DNA from: Polyangium sp. 15x6
GTDB taxonomy: Bacteria > Myxococcota_A > Polyangia > Polyangiales > Polyangiaceae
Assembly: GCF_029960785.1 (NCBI RefSeq)
Contig: NZ_JASBQE010000086.1
Span: 1 to 53,270 of the forward strand
DNA: 53,270 nucleotides
Direction: 5' to 3'
Below are positions 35,638-45,125 of this stretch, one piece after another. The translations under genes were made by a program, and so were the position numbers. The notes beneath the pieces were generated by a model, which saw nothing but the letters and a program-made list of their open reading frames with translations, was not told where the DNA came from and made no database searches. Within the stretch, counting starts at the first letter, position 1, and every line of letters starts with the position of its first letter.

Positions 35638-37518
35638 TCAAGCCAGGGCAGAGAGCCGCGCCGCGAGTGTTTCCAGGTCGCCCGACGCCCCGGACGCCCG
35701 GGCCCGGAGCGCGAGCGCGAGCGCCTGCCGGAGGTCGAGCGCCTCGCCCCGGCGTCGCGCCTCGAAATACCCCGTCTCCCACCCCTCGGGCACGCGGAGC
35801 GACCAGTTGTCGTCGCTGATCGTGCCGGGCACGTTGTACCGCTCCCGCAGCCCGAACAGGTCGGCGAAGAAGAGCATCGCGCTCCGGGCCTCGCTGGCCA
35901 GCGCGTCGGCGAGCTTCGCCGCGACCAGCATGCCCGGGTCACGCACGGCGGCCGTCTCCAGCGCCGGCGCGCCGAGCCGCCGCGCGAGGTACGCGGCCTG
36001 CGCCGCGAGCTTGTCCTCGGTCCGCCATGTGGCAGCGAGCTCCCACATCGAGGGCGTGTCGTGCGTGCCCATCATGATCCAGTCGGCAGGATCGGCATTT
36101 TCGCTGCGGTAGACGTCGCGCGGGTCGTCGAGGTTCGCCTTCTGGGTCACCCGGAATCGCCCGAGCCCGTGCCGCGCGAGCACCACCCCGAGCTGCTCCG
36201 GCAGCGTGCTCAGGACCTCGCAAAAGAGCGTCTCCGTGACGTATCCCCTCACCTCCGCGGCTTGCACCAGGACGTCGAAGAGTTTTCCGTAGGCGTCCAC
36301 CTGGGCCGCGTCGAGGTCCCGGACCCAGGCCTCCGCGTAGCGCGGCAGGCTCCGATCGATCTGCGACGGACGCGGAATGGCAAACGCGGCGAGGCGCGGG
36401 TGACCGGGCAACTCCGGCGAGGAGCGGAGGCGCGCGCCGCGCTGGACGGCCGCGAGCGGGTCCGCCGCGGCCGCGTCGTACACCCACGGGTCGACGAGGC
36501 CGTGCGGATGATCGATTCGCACGCCGTCGTAGGCCTCGAACATCGCGGCCATGCGCGCGCGGAGGAATGCGCCGGCCGCGCCGGACCACGAGGCAGGGTC
36601 GAGGACGGGATACCCCCAAGGTTGTCCCTCGGGATTCGTGCGGCTCGGCGGGGCGCCCATGCGGTAACCCGAAAGGAAAATCGAGAGGTTCGACCATTCG
36701 TCCTGCAGGCCGAGGCCTACGGCGAGGTCGCCATGGAGGGCGAGGTCGAGCGATGCGAGATGCGCGCGCAGGGCCGCGTGCTGTTCGCGCGCGAGGAGCT
36801 GGCGGAAGGCGTGCGCCTCGATGGTCTCCGTGTGGCGTGACCGGAGCGCCGCGAGGCGCGCGGCCGCCGCGGCCTCGTCGCCGGGCCATGGCGCGAAGAG
36901 GCGCGCGTCCAGGGCGGGCCAGTCCTTGAAATGGCCGAGGCCGTGCTCGATGGCGAGGCGCTCGTACAGCGCGTCCCGCTCGATCCAGCCGATGTTCCGC
37001 GCGCGCCAAGCGTCGAGCCGGGCGGCGAACGCGGCGAGCGTGGGTGGCAGGGTGCCGCGCCGACGTTTTTCCTGGAATGACGCGAAGGTCTCGTCGAGCG
37101 CGCGGCGCACGGCGGCGGAGGCGTAACGGTGATGCGCGCGGCCGGCCAGGCCGCGGGGGCGATCTTCGACGAGGGACGCGAGCGTTTCAGGGCGGAGGAG
37201 GCCGCCCCAGGACGGATCCTGGGCGAGCGGCGCGAGGGCGATGGAGACGGTGGCGCGCGAAAAGCACGCGCCGTCGTACGGCGAGGCGTTGCCTTCGGAG
37301 AGGTCGCCCTGCGGGCCAAAGAGGACGGCGGTGAAGCCGAGGTCGCGGGCGAATCGGAAAAAACGCGCCGACGCGCGGCCATACGGAGAGCCGCGGCCGA
37401 TGTCCTCGTCGGGATCCGCGGGGAAGCTCGGGTCGTGGATGGCGAGCACGAGGCGGTCTTTGCCGAGCAGGTGCAAGGCCTCGCCGGCAAGTTCACGTTC
37501 CTCGGCGCGCACGTTCAT
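35638..37518 (-). CDS. malQ: 4-alpha-glucanotransferase (amylomaltase), GH77
   Basis: 626 residues. It disproportionates malto-oligosaccharides and acts in maltose/glycogen metabolism in the cytosol. GH77 signatures are clear: YDGVRIDHPHGLVDPW with the nucleophile D336, TETLFCEVLSTLP containing the acid/base-region Glu, MMGTHDTPSMWELA, and NVPGTISDDNWSLRVPEG at the C-terminus. Length is somewhat above short bacterial amylomaltases (about 500) and includes an N-terminal region of about 90 residues. The ATG at 37518 lacks an obvious ribosome-binding site. Confidence 0.9.
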   Translation of the reverse strand: MNVRAEERELAGEALHLLGKDRLVLAIHDPSFPADPDEDIGRGSPYGRASARFFRFARDLGFTAVLFGPQGDLSEGNASPYDGACFSRATVSIALAPLAQDPSWGGLLRPETLASLVEDRPRGLAGRAHHRYASAAVRRALDETFASFQEKRRRGTLPPTLAAFAARLDAWRARNIGWIERDALYERLAIEHGLGHFKDWPALDARLFAPWPGDEAAAAARLAALRSRHTETIEAHAFRQLLAREQHAALRAHLASLDLALHGDLAVGLGLQDEWSNLSIFLSGYRMGAPPSRTNPEGQPWGYPVLDPASWSGAAGAFLRARMAAMFEAYDGVRIDHPHGLVDPWVYDAAAADPLAAVQRGARLRSSPELPGHPRLAAFAIPRPSQIDRSLPRYAEAWVRDLDAAQVDAYGKLFDVLVQAAEVRGYVTETLFCEVLSTLPEQLGVVLARHGLGRFRVTQKANLDDPRDVYRSENADPADWIMMGTHDTPSMWELAATWRTEDKLAAQAAYLARRLGAPALETAAVRDPGMLVAAKLADALASEARSAMLFFADLFGLRERYNVPGTISDDNWSLRVPEGWETGYFEARRRGEALDLRQALALALRARASGASGDLETLAARLSALA

Positions 37519-37594
37519 GGAGGGCGCAGCGTACCGCGCGGCGGGCCGGCGTCACGGGGCGCAATGCATGGGGTCGGTCGGCTCGATCGGGATT

Positions 37595-38473
37595 TCAGTC
37601 CCCCTGCCCTTGCCGGCGCACCCAGTACATCTGCTTGTGTCCGCGGGCCTCGAACGCGGCGCACTCGCGCATGGCACGCGAATACGAGAGGAACGTGGAC
37701 ATCTCGTAACGCTGCCCATTGTCGTCCTGGCGCCAGAGCGACCAGCGCGGGAGCGCGGCGACGTCGATGCGTGGATCGACCCATTGGACCTCCGGCGTGT
37801 CCAGGGCGAGGGCCTCCGCGAGGTCCTGGGCTGCCTCGGTGGGATCGTCCCCGCGGATCGTGCGAATCTCCAGGCCGGCCCCGCGTTCGAGGTCCGATAC
37901 GGCCCAGAAGCCGCGCCCCGTGGCCGAGACGAAACACGTCTCCACGAGCCAGCCGAACCCCGGCTGGAAGAAACGGACCGTGTCCCCGCGCATCTCCGTC
38001 ACGAGCGAGTCGATCGAGCGCGCGACGGCGGCAAGCGGACGCGGCCCGATGGCCCCGCGCTCTCCCCGCGTCGTCAGCCATGCGACGTACCCGGCTACGT
38101 CCTCGCGGCGCACGAGAAAATCGTCACCGCGGCGCCGCTCGATATCGTCGAGGCAGTCGAACACCAGGCACGCCATGCCCTGACCCTGAAGCCCGCCTCC
38201 GTCCACCTCCGCGTTTCGCCACCCCGTGCGCCTCCAGCGGGTGATCTCCGCGCGGTCCTTCCGCCCGTCGAGGAATGCACAGAGGAGGTCGACGAGCTCG
38301 CGGACGCGCTCGGTCTGGATGTATTGCTCTTCGGGGGACAGAGGTCGGCGCACCGGTGGGTGTGTAGGCGCAGAGAGGCGGGAGGACAAGGTGCGCGTCG
38401 CGACGCCGAGCCGCCCGGGGGGGGCCTCCGGATGGACATTCCATGTCCCAGCGACGCACCGATTTCCCTCCAT
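37595..38473 (-). CDS. Hypothetical protein
   Basis: About 292 residues from the ATG at 38473; a later start near residue 25-50 is possible because the first 45 residues look like low-complexity, frame-shadow sequence. The body begins LSPEEQYIQTERVRELVDLL and contains REDVAGYVAWLTTRGERG, FFQPGFGWLVETCFVS and RYEMSTFLSYSRAMRECAAF. There is no signal peptide or membrane segment. The family is not recognised. It lies upstream of and co-directional with malQ (76-base gap) and divergent from a small membrane protein. Confidence 0.65.
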   Translation of the reverse strand: MEGNRCVAGTWNVHPEAPPGRLGVATRTLSSRLSAPTHPPVRRPLSPEEQYIQTERVRELVDLLCAFLDGRKDRAEITRWRRTGWRNAEVDGGGLQGQGMACLVFDCLDDIERRRGDDFLVRREDVAGYVAWLTTRGERGAIGPRPLAAVARSIDSLVTEMRGDTVRFFQPGFGWLVETCFVSATGRGFWAVSDLERGAGLEIRTIRGDDPTEAAQDLAEALALDTPEVQWVDPRIDVAALPRWSLWRQDDNGQRYEMSTFLSYSRAMRECAAFEARGHKQMYWVRRQGQGD

Positions 38474-38641
38474 TTGGGGGGCTCTTGCGATAAAGTGTGC
38501 GCCGGTCGACGGACGATGAAGGTGCCGCTCTTTTCGAGCGGCGGTGGACCATCGGACGGACATCGAGGGGCTCGGGGAAATCGGCGCGAGAGTGCGCCCG
38601 CGGGGCCTTTGTCGATCCGTTGCTTGCACGAGGAGGTGTTC

Positions 38642-38881
38642 GTGACGCTCGAGATGAATCAGATCGACGGCGTTCGTATTCGTTTGCCCATGGCGACGGC
38701 GATCGTCGCTGCAATCGTGCTCGTTGGGTTCGTGTTGCTCGCTCTCGCCTCGTGGATCGTGGAGACGAACGGGGCTTCTGCGCCGGAAGGCGCGCGGACG
38801 TCGCGCGTGATGGCGCCTTCGGATGCGCCAGATTCGGCGCGCTTGCTCGAGGACCGGGGGCGCCCGGGGCGTCGGTTCTAA
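38642..38881 (+). CDS. Small single-pass membrane protein
   Basis: 79 residues starting at GTG 38642, five bases after a perfect AGGAGG (38631-38636). An internal ATG at 38654 has worse spacing. One transmembrane helix is visible (MATAIVAAIVLVGFVLLALA, about residues 21-42), followed by a short polar tail ending RPGRRF. The family is not recognised. It is divergent from the hypothetical protein at 37595 and ends nine bases before repeat copy 4. Confidence 0.6.
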   Translation: MTLEMNQIDGVRIRLPMATAIVAAIVLVGFVLLALASWIVETNGASAPEGARTSRVMAPSDAPDSARLLEDRGRPGRRF

Positions 38882-38889
38882 TCGCGAAA

Positions 38890-39195
38890 CCGTCGCGCTG
38901 GGGCTTTGCCCCAGGCCCCAGCAGGGGCTCTCCGCCCCTGCACCCGGACCAGCGCAAGCGCTGGACCCGGGGTCGATGAACTGCGCGATGCGCAGTTCAT
39001 CGAACAGGCCGAGGCAAGACCCTCGTCGACCCTGCCCATCAAGACAGCCGCGCTGCCCTTTCGACGGGCAACGCGGTCCAACCGGCCCGCTGGAAGAACT
39101 GCGCGGAGCGCAGTTCTTCCACCCTCGGTCCAGGCCGTGCCTGGTCCGGGTCGAGGGGCGGACAGCCCCCGCGGGGCCTGGGGCAGAGCCCCAGC
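38890..39195 (-). repeat. Interspersed hairpin repeat, copy 4 (inverted)
   Basis: The full element in the opposite orientation to copies 2, 3, 5 and 6. The core reads on the complement as GGGCAGCGCGGCTGTCTTG. Arms carry CCAGCGCAAGCGCTGG on the left and CCAGGCCGTGCCTGG on the right, different stems at equivalent places. Unlike most copies it lies between two co-directional genes, and it ends about 95 bases before a sigma-54-like promoter. Confidence 0.86.
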
Positions 39196-39290
39196 GAGAC
39201 GCGGGTGGAGGTGTCCGATTTTGGGACGACGATCCCGGATCCGGTCACCTCCTCCCCGGTTCACACCTCGTTTCCGCGGGTTTTCCTGCC

Positions 39291-39306
39291 TGGTACGCCG
39301 TTCGCT
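39291..39306 (+). promoter_or_regulatory. Sigma-54-like promoter before the efflux operon
   Basis: TGGTACGCCGTTCGCT matches the -24/-12 consensus TGGCACG-N4-TTGCW with two mismatches, and the invariant GG and GC are exactly 10 bases apart. A sigma-54-type activator is encoded in the operon it would drive. Caveat: the start codon at 39324 would be only about seven bases from the predicted transcript start, so the message would be nearly leaderless or a later start is used. Confidence 0.5.
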
Positions 39307-39323
39307 AGGGCGCACCGCGTCGG

Positions 39324-40568
39324 ATGGACATCCCGCGCAAGCCCACCCCCAAGCGTCGCGCGCCGCTCTTCGCCGCGGCGGCTTTTGCCCTCGCGATCGC
39401 GCTCGTCACGTTGACCCTCGGGCGCCTCCGTGCCGCGGCCCCCGAGGTCGAGCGGTCGGGCTTGTGGATCGCCACCGTGCAGCGCGGCGAGATGGTGCGG
39501 CTGGTGAAAGGCCCGGGATCGCTCGTGCCCGAGGAGGTCCGGTGGATCACGGCCGAGACCGCGGGGCGCGTCGAGCGCATCCACGTGAAGCCCGGCGCGA
39601 CCGTCGAGAAGGACACGTTGATCCTGGAGCTGACGAACCCCGATGTCGTGCTCGAAGAGCTCGCGTCGGAGCGTGACGTGGCGAGCGCGCAGCTCGAGTT
39701 GTTCCAGGCGAAGAGCCGCCTCGAAACGCAGGCGCTCGCCGAGCGCGCTGCCGTCGCCGATCTCGCCTCGCAGCTCGCGGACGTGCGGCGCCGCGCCGAG
39801 GCGTATCGCGCCGGCGCTGGGGAGGTGTACTCGACGCTCGACGCGCGGCAGCTCGCCGATCGCGAGGCCGATCTCGCGGCGCGGCTCGATCTCGCGCAGC
39901 GCAGGGTCGCGGTGATCGACGGGAGCAAGCGCGACGAGATCGGCGCGCAGCGGACGCAGATCACGAAGCGGCGCGACATCGCCGCGTTTCGCAAGCGTCA
40001 GGTCGACGCGATGCGGGTGCGCGCCGGCGGCGACGGGCTCTTGCAGGATCTGCCGCTCGAGCTCGGGCAGTGGGTCGTGCCCGGGACCGTGCTCGCCCGC
40101 GTCATCCGGCCCGAGCGGCTCAAGGCCGTCCTGCGGATCCCCGAGCTCCAGGCGAAGGATCTGCAGATCGGTCAGGCCGCGTCGATCGATACGCACAACG
40201 GCCTGGCGAAGGGCCGCGTGGCGCGCATCGCGCCCGCCGCGCATCAGGGGACGGTCACCGTGGAGGTGACGATCGATGGCGAGTTGCCGCAGGGATCACG
40301 GCCGGATCTCTCGGTCGAGGGGACGATCGAGATCGAGCGGCTGAAAGACGTGCTCTCCGTGGAGCGGCCCGCGGGCGCGCAGCCCGAGGGCGCGGTGAGC
40401 CTGTTCAAGGTGATCGACGGGGACGAGGTCGCGCTGCGCGAGCGGGTGGAGCTCGGCCGCGCCTCCGTCGGGACGATCGAGGTCCGCGGCGGCCTGCGCC
40501 AAGGGGATCGGGTGATCCTCTCGGACATGTCGCGATGGGACGGGATCGATCGGATCAAGCTGCGTTGA
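39324..40568 (+). CDS. Efflux periplasmic adaptor (HlyD/MacA-like membrane-fusion protein)
   Basis: 414 residues. An N-terminal membrane anchor (about 12-33, APLFAAAAFALAIALVTLTL) precedes a split biotinyl-lipoyl domain (GRVERIHVKPGATVEKDTLI and the later GGDGLLQDLPLELGQWVVPG), a coiled-coil hairpin (about 105-235, rich in Glu/Arg/Ala/Leu), and beta-barrel and membrane-proximal domains. It should link the inner-membrane ABC transporter at 40595-43753 to an outer-membrane channel, which is not encoded here. It is the first gene of a co-directional run continuing through the two-component genes. Confidence 0.88.
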   Translation: MDIPRKPTPKRRAPLFAAAAFALAIALVTLTLGRLRAAAPEVERSGLWIATVQRGEMVRLVKGPGSLVPEEVRWITAETAGRVERIHVKPGATVEKDTLILELTNPDVVLEELASERDVASAQLELFQAKSRLETQALAERAAVADLASQLADVRRRAEAYRAGAGEVYSTLDARQLADREADLAARLDLAQRRVAVIDGSKRDEIGAQRTQITKRRDIAAFRKRQVDAMRVRAGGDGLLQDLPLELGQWVVPGTVLARVIRPERLKAVLRIPELQAKDLQIGQAASIDTHNGLAKGRVARIAPAAHQGTVTVEVTIDGELPQGSRPDLSVEGTIEIERLKDVLSVERPAGAQPEGAVSLFKVIDGDEVALRERVELGRASVGTIEVRGGLRQGDRVILSDMSRWDGIDRIKLR

Positions 40569-40594
40569 GCGAACGAGACGACGAAGGAGGGACG

Positions 40595-41305
40595 ATGGCC
40601 AGCAAGGCGGAACGACTGATCGCGCTCGAAGGGATCACCAAGGTCTTCACCACCGACGAGGTGGAGACACACGCGCTCGAAGGCGTGCACCTGACGATCG
40701 ACAAGGGCGAGTGGATCAGCGTGATCGGGCCCTCGGGCTCGGGGAAGTCGACGTTGCTCGCGATCCTGGGGCTGCTCGACACGCCGTCGGGCGGCTCGTA
40801 CACGCTGCGCGGAAGACCCGCGGCGGGGCTGTCGGCCGCGGAGATGTCGCGCCTGCGCAACCAGGAGATCGGGTTCATCTTCCAGACGTTCAACCTGATC
40901 GGCGATCTGTCGGTGTACGAGAACGTCGAGCTGCCGCTGGTCTACCGGAAGGTGCCGCCGGAGGAGCGGCGCGAGAAGGTGATGAAGGCGCTCGAACGCG
41001 TGGGCGTCGCGCACCGCGCCCGGCACCTGCCCGGTCAGCTCTCCGGCGGGCAGCAGCAGCGCGTCGCGGTGGCGCGCGCCGTGGTCGGCGACCCGGCGAT
41101 CCTGCTCGCGGACGAGCCCACCGGGAACCTCGATTCGAAGAACGGGCAGGCCGTGATGCAGCTCCTGCACGAGCTGCACGAGGGCGGCGCGACGATCGCG
41201 ATGGTGACGCACGACGTGGCGTTCGCGCGGCACGCGACGCGCACGATCAGCCTGTTCGACGGACGGATCGTCGAGGAGTCCCACGCGCCCGGGGCGGCGG
41301 CCTGA
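40595..41305 (+). CDS. MacB/LolD-type ABC transporter ATPase
   Basis: 236 residues, the standard size. Walker A GPSGSGKST (K51), Q-loop IFQTFNL, signature LSGGQQQR, Walker B ILLADEPTGNLDS and H-loop THD are all present, so it should hydrolyse ATP. The DEPTGNLDS form is characteristic of the MacB/LolD/FtsE group. AAGGAGG lies before the ATG at 40595. It energises the permease 15 bases downstream. Confidence 0.95.
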   Translation: MASKAERLIALEGITKVFTTDEVETHALEGVHLTIDKGEWISVIGPSGSGKSTLLAILGLLDTPSGGSYTLRGRPAAGLSAAEMSRLRNQEIGFIFQTFNLIGDLSVYENVELPLVYRKVPPEERREKVMKALERVGVAHRARHLPGQLSGGQQQRVAVARAVVGDPAILLADEPTGNLDSKNGQAVMQLLHELHEGGATIAMVTHDVAFARHATRTISLFDGRIVEESHAPGAAA

Positions 41306-41320
41306 GGCGCGGAGGGAGCC

Positions 41321-43753
41321 ATGCACGACTTTCTGCAAGACGTCCGCTTCGCGCTGCGCATGCTGCGCAAGGCCCCGGCCTTCACGGTCGCCGCGCTCGT
41401 GGTGCTCGCGCTCGGCATCGGCGCGACGAGCGCGATCTTCAGCGTGGTCAACGCGGTGGTCCTCCGGCCGCTGCCGTACCCGGACGCGGATCGCATCGTC
41501 GTCATCCACCAGGATTTTCGGTTGGCGGGGCTCGAGCAGATGGCGTTCGGCATCCCGGAGTACCACGACTTCCGCGACCAGAACCGCTCGCTCGAAGCCG
41601 TCGCGGCCTACCAGCTCCGCGACAAGAACCTCGCCAGCGTGGATCCGCCCGAGCGCCTGCTCGTCGCGACCGTCTCGCCGGCGTTTTTTCCCGTGCTGAA
41701 GATCGAAGCGGCGCCGGGCCGCGTGTTCACGCCCGACGAGGCGAAGGCCGGCAACGACCGCGTCGTGTTGCTCTCGCATGCGCTCTGGCAGCGGCGGTTC
41801 GGCGGGGATGCTTCGATCGTCGGGCGCTCGGCGGATCTCAGCGGCGAGCCGTACACCGTGGTCGGCGTGCTGCCACGTGGGTTCGCCTTGCCGCAGAAGG
41901 TCGACGTCTGGATCCCGCTCGCGCCCTCGGAGCTCGAGTCCTCGGAGGAGCGTCGCAACTGGCGTAACTACGACCTCCTCGCGCGGCTCAAAGCGGGCGT
42001 GTCGGTCGTGCAGGCCGAGGAGGATCTGACCGCGCTGCGCCGGCGGATGAACGAGGAGCACGAGGGCGCGGCGCCGGGGGCGTCGCGGCTCCTCGTGCAC
42101 GTGCGGACGCTCAAGGATTTCACCGTGGGCGAGACGAAGACGACGCTCGTCTTCTTGCTCGGCGCGGTGGTGTTCGTGCTGCTCATCGCCTGCGCGAACG
42201 TGGCGAACCTCCTCATCGCGCGGGCGGCGGTGCGGCAACGCGAGATCGCGGTGCGCGCGGCGCTCGGCGCGGGGAGCGGGCGGATCGCCGTGCAGTTCCT
42301 CGTGGAGAGCGCGGTGCTCGCCGTGCTCGGCGGCGCGCTCGGGCTGCTCTTCGCGCTCTGGGGCGTGGACGCGCTCGTCGCGATCGATCCCGACAGGCTG
42401 CCGCGCGCCGAGGAGATTCATCTCGACGGCGTCGTCGTCGCCTTCACGCTCGGCGTGTCGCTCGTGACGGGGCTCGTGTTCGGCGTGATCCCGGCGATCC
42501 ACGCGAGCCGTGTCGATCCGGCCGAGGTGCTCAAGGAAGGCAGCCGCGGCACGGCCGGCGGGCGCATGGGGCGCTTCCGCAACGCGCTCGTCGTTGCGCA
42601 GATCGCGCTCGCGCTGATGCTGCTCGCCGGCGCGGGCCTCATGACCCGGAGCCTCAGCGCGATGGCCCGCATGCCGCTCGGCTTCGATCCCGAGGGCGTG
42701 CTCACGGCAAAACTCGCCATCACGAACCCTCGCTACAAGGACGACAAGGCGAAGGCCGCGTTCGCGCGTGACTTGCTCGCCCGCGTGAAAAACCTCCCCG
42801 GCGTGACCGGCGCCGGCATCACCACGAACCTGCCGATCTCGGTGCGCTACAGCCAGAGCTTCCGCATCGAGGGCAAGACGCCCGCGGCGGACGAGCGCTG
42901 GCCGTACGCGGTGCATCGCGAGATCACGCCGGGCTACCTGGAGGCGATGCGCGTGCCGCTGATCGAGGGGCGCATGCTGAACGATCAGGACCACGAGGAC
43001 GCGCCGCGCGCCATCGTGGTGAACCAGGCGCTCGTGAAGACGTACTTCCCCGAGGGGAACGCGGTCGGGCGGAGGATCCGGCCGCCCTGCGGCGACGACG
43101 AGAAGACGTGCCCGTTCCACACGATCGTCGGCGTGGTCGGCGACGTGCGCGAGGTGTCGAGCGAGGAGACGATCGCGCCGACGTTTTACGCCTCGTACGC
43201 GCAGGTCCCCCGGCACACCCTGAACATCGTCCTCCGCACGTCGCAGGATCCGCTGTCGCTCCTGTCGGCGCTCGGGAGCGAGGTCCGCGCGATCGATCGG
43301 GAGCAGCCGATCTACGACGCGATCCCGATGCAAGCGCGCGTCGAGCAGCGCCTCGGGCCGCGCCGGTTCGCGCTGGAGGTGCTGTCCGTCTTCGCGATCA
43401 CGGCGCTGATCCTGGCCGCGGTTGGACTGTATGGCGTGACCTCCTACATGGTGACGCAACGCACGCGCGAGTTCGGGATCCGGCTAGCGCTCGGGGCGGA
43501 GGCGCGCGACATCCTCGGCATGGTGCTGAAGCGGAGCCTCGTGCTCGCCGGGCTCGGGATCGGCGTGGGGCTCGCGGCCTCGCTCGCGCTGTCGCGGGTG
43601 ATGGCGAGCGTGATCTACGGCGTGAGCGAGCGAGATCCGCTGACGCTTTCGATCGCCTGTCCCGTCCTCGCGGCGGCGGCGCTGCTCGCGAGCTACTTCC
43701 CCGCGCGGCGCGCGACGCGTGTCCCGCCTGCGATCGCCCTGCGCACGGAGTAA
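41321..43753 (+). CDS. Duplicated FtsX/MacB permease (ADOP-like)
   Basis: 810 residues. It contains two MacB periplasmic core plus FtsX membrane repeats in tandem, about 1-410 and 415-810. The N-terminus MHDFLQDVRFALRMLRKAPA and the SAIFSVVNAVVLRPLPY motif mark the duplicated-orphan-permease type. About eight transmembrane helices are expected. Most relatives stand alone, whereas here the gene sits between its ATPase and a two-component system, giving a complete regulated mechano-transmission type efflux unit. Confidence 0.92.
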   Translation: MHDFLQDVRFALRMLRKAPAFTVAALVVLALGIGATSAIFSVVNAVVLRPLPYPDADRIVVIHQDFRLAGLEQMAFGIPEYHDFRDQNRSLEAVAAYQLRDKNLASVDPPERLLVATVSPAFFPVLKIEAAPGRVFTPDEAKAGNDRVVLLSHALWQRRFGGDASIVGRSADLSGEPYTVVGVLPRGFALPQKVDVWIPLAPSELESSEERRNWRNYDLLARLKAGVSVVQAEEDLTALRRRMNEEHEGAAPGASRLLVHVRTLKDFTVGETKTTLVFLLGAVVFVLLIACANVANLLIARAAVRQREIAVRAALGAGSGRIAVQFLVESAVLAVLGGALGLLFALWGVDALVAIDPDRLPRAEEIHLDGVVVAFTLGVSLVTGLVFGVIPAIHASRVDPAEVLKEGSRGTAGGRMGRFRNALVVAQIALALMLLAGAGLMTRSLSAMARMPLGFDPEGVLTAKLAITNPRYKDDKAKAAFARDLLARVKNLPGVTGAGITTNLPISVRYSQSFRIEGKTPAADERWPYAVHREITPGYLEAMRVPLIEGRMLNDQDHEDAPRAIVVNQALVKTYFPEGNAVGRRIRPPCGDDEKTCPFHTIVGVVGDVREVSSEETIAPTFYASYAQVPRHTLNIVLRTSQDPLSLLSALGSEVRAIDREQPIYDAIPMQARVEQRLGPRRFALEVLSVFAITALILAAVGLYGVTSYMVTQRTREFGIRLALGAEARDILGMVLKRSLVLAGLGIGVGLAASLALSRVMASVIYGVSERDPLTLSIACPVLAAAALLASYFPARRATRVPPAIALRTE

Positions 43754-43769
43754 CCTCGCCGTGACGACG

Positions 43770-45125
43770 ATGAAGATCCTCTTGGCCGACGATCAGCCCG
43801 ACGTGCTCGAAGCGCTGCGCCTGCTCGTGAAGGCCGAGGGTTTTTCCCCTGCGCTGGCGCGCTCGCCGGCCGCCGTGCTCGCGGCCGTGGAGGGCGGCGA
43901 CTTCGACGTCGTCCTGCTCGATCTGAACTACACCCGCGACACCACCTCCGGCCGCGAGGGCCTTTCGCTTTTGCCGAAGCTGCGCGAGCTCGACGCGACG
44001 CTGCCGGTGGTGGTGATGACGGCGTGGGGCAGCGTGGAAGGCGCGGTCGAGGCGATGCGCAAGGGGGCGCGCGACTACGTGCAGAAGCCGTGGGACAACG
44101 CGCGGTTGCTCGCGACGCTCCGCTCGCAGGTAGAACTCGGGCAGGCGCTCCGGCGCATGCGGCGGCTCGAACGGGAGAACGCGGCGCTCCGGGGCGAGGT
44201 GCCTCCACTCGTCGCGGGCTCGCGCGCGATGGCGCCGGTGATCCGGCTCATCGAGCGGATCGGGCCGTCGGACGCGAACGTGCTCGTCACGGGGGAGCAC
44301 GGGACGGGCAAGGAGGTCGTCGCCCGCTACCTGCACGCGATCTCGCGGAGGGCCGCGGGGCCGTTCGTGCCAGTGAACGCGGGCGGCCTCGCCGAGGGCG
44401 TCTTCGAGAGCGAGCTCTTCGGCCACGTGAAGGGCGCGTTCACGGACGCGCGCGAGGATCGGATCGGCTGCTTCGAGCTCGCCGACGCGGGGACGCTCTT
44501 CCTCGACGAGATCGCGAACATGCCGCTCGCGCAGCAGGCGAAGCTCTTGCGGGTGCTGCAGACCGGCGAGCTCTGCCCGGTCGGGTCGTCGAAGGTGCGC
44601 AAGGTCAGCGCACGTGTGCTCTCCGCGACGAACGTCGACGTCGGGGCCGAGGTGCGGGCGGGGCGCTTCCGCGAGGATCTGCTCTACCGGCTGAACACCG
44701 TGGAGATCCACCTGCCGCCGCTGCGTGAGCGGCGCGAGGACATCCCGGCGCTCGCGGGGCACTTCCTCGTGTCGCACGCGAAGCGCTACCGGATCGAGAA
44801 TGCGTCGTTCGATCCGAGCGCGATCGAGGCGCTGCTCGCGCACCCGTTCCCGGGCAACGTGCGCGAGCTCGAACACGCGGTCGAGCGCGCGCTGCTGCTC
44901 GCGCCGAGTGGGCTCATCCGGGCCGAGGACATCATGCTGCGCAGGCCTTCGCAGGCCCCGAGCCGGCTCGAGGAGATGACGCTGGAGGAGGCGGAGGGGC
45001 ATCTGATCGCGCGGGCGCTCGCCCGCACCGGCGGCAACGTGAGCGACGCGGCGCGCGCCCTGGGCCTCAGCCGCAGCGCGCTCTACCGGCGGATGCAGCA
45101 CTTCGGGCTCAAGGGCTCCGGATGA
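43770..45125 (+). CDS. NtrC-type sigma-54-dependent response regulator
   Basis: 451 residues from the ATG at 43770; a GTG at 43761 with GGAG upstream is equally possible. The receiver domain has the acidic pair (ADDQ) and phosphoacceptor D51 (VVLLDLNY). The AAA+ domain has Walker A GEHGTGKE, Walker B LFLDEIANMP and the sensor R-finger regions. The sigma-54 contact loop reads GAFTDA instead of GAFTGA. A Fis-type helix-turn-helix closes the protein (GNVSDAARALGLSRSALYRR). It likely activates the efflux operon from the sigma-54-like site upstream. Its stop overlaps the kinase start by four bases. Confidence 0.93.
   Translation: MKILLADDQPDVLEALRLLVKAEGFSPALARSPAAVLAAVEGGDFDVVLLDLNYTRDTTSGREGLSLLPKLRELDATLPVVVMTAWGSVEGAVEAMRKGARDYVQKPWDNARLLATLRSQVELGQALRRMRRLERENAALRGEVPPLVAGSRAMAPVIRLIERIGPSDANVLVTGEHGTGKEVVARYLHAISRRAAGPFVPVNAGGLAEGVFESELFGHVKGAFTDAREDRIGCFELADAGTLFLDEIANMPLAQQAKLLRVLQTGELCPVGSSKVRKVSARVLSATNVDVGAEVRAGRFREDLLYRLNTVEIHLPPLRERREDIPALAGHFLVSHAKRYRIENASFDPSAIEALLAHPFPGNVRELEHAVERALLLAPSGLIRAEDIMLRRPSQAPSRLEEMTLEEAEGHLIARALARTGGNVSDAARALGLSRSALYRRMQHFGLKGSG

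Noticed and set aside
35263-36840. Plus-strand frame over the CACGTG array containing CHTCH, a possible c-type haem motif
   Set aside because: Only one CxxCH occurs, there is no signal peptide, and the frame continues antisense to malQ. The Cys-His words come from the repeated CACGTG DNA motif.
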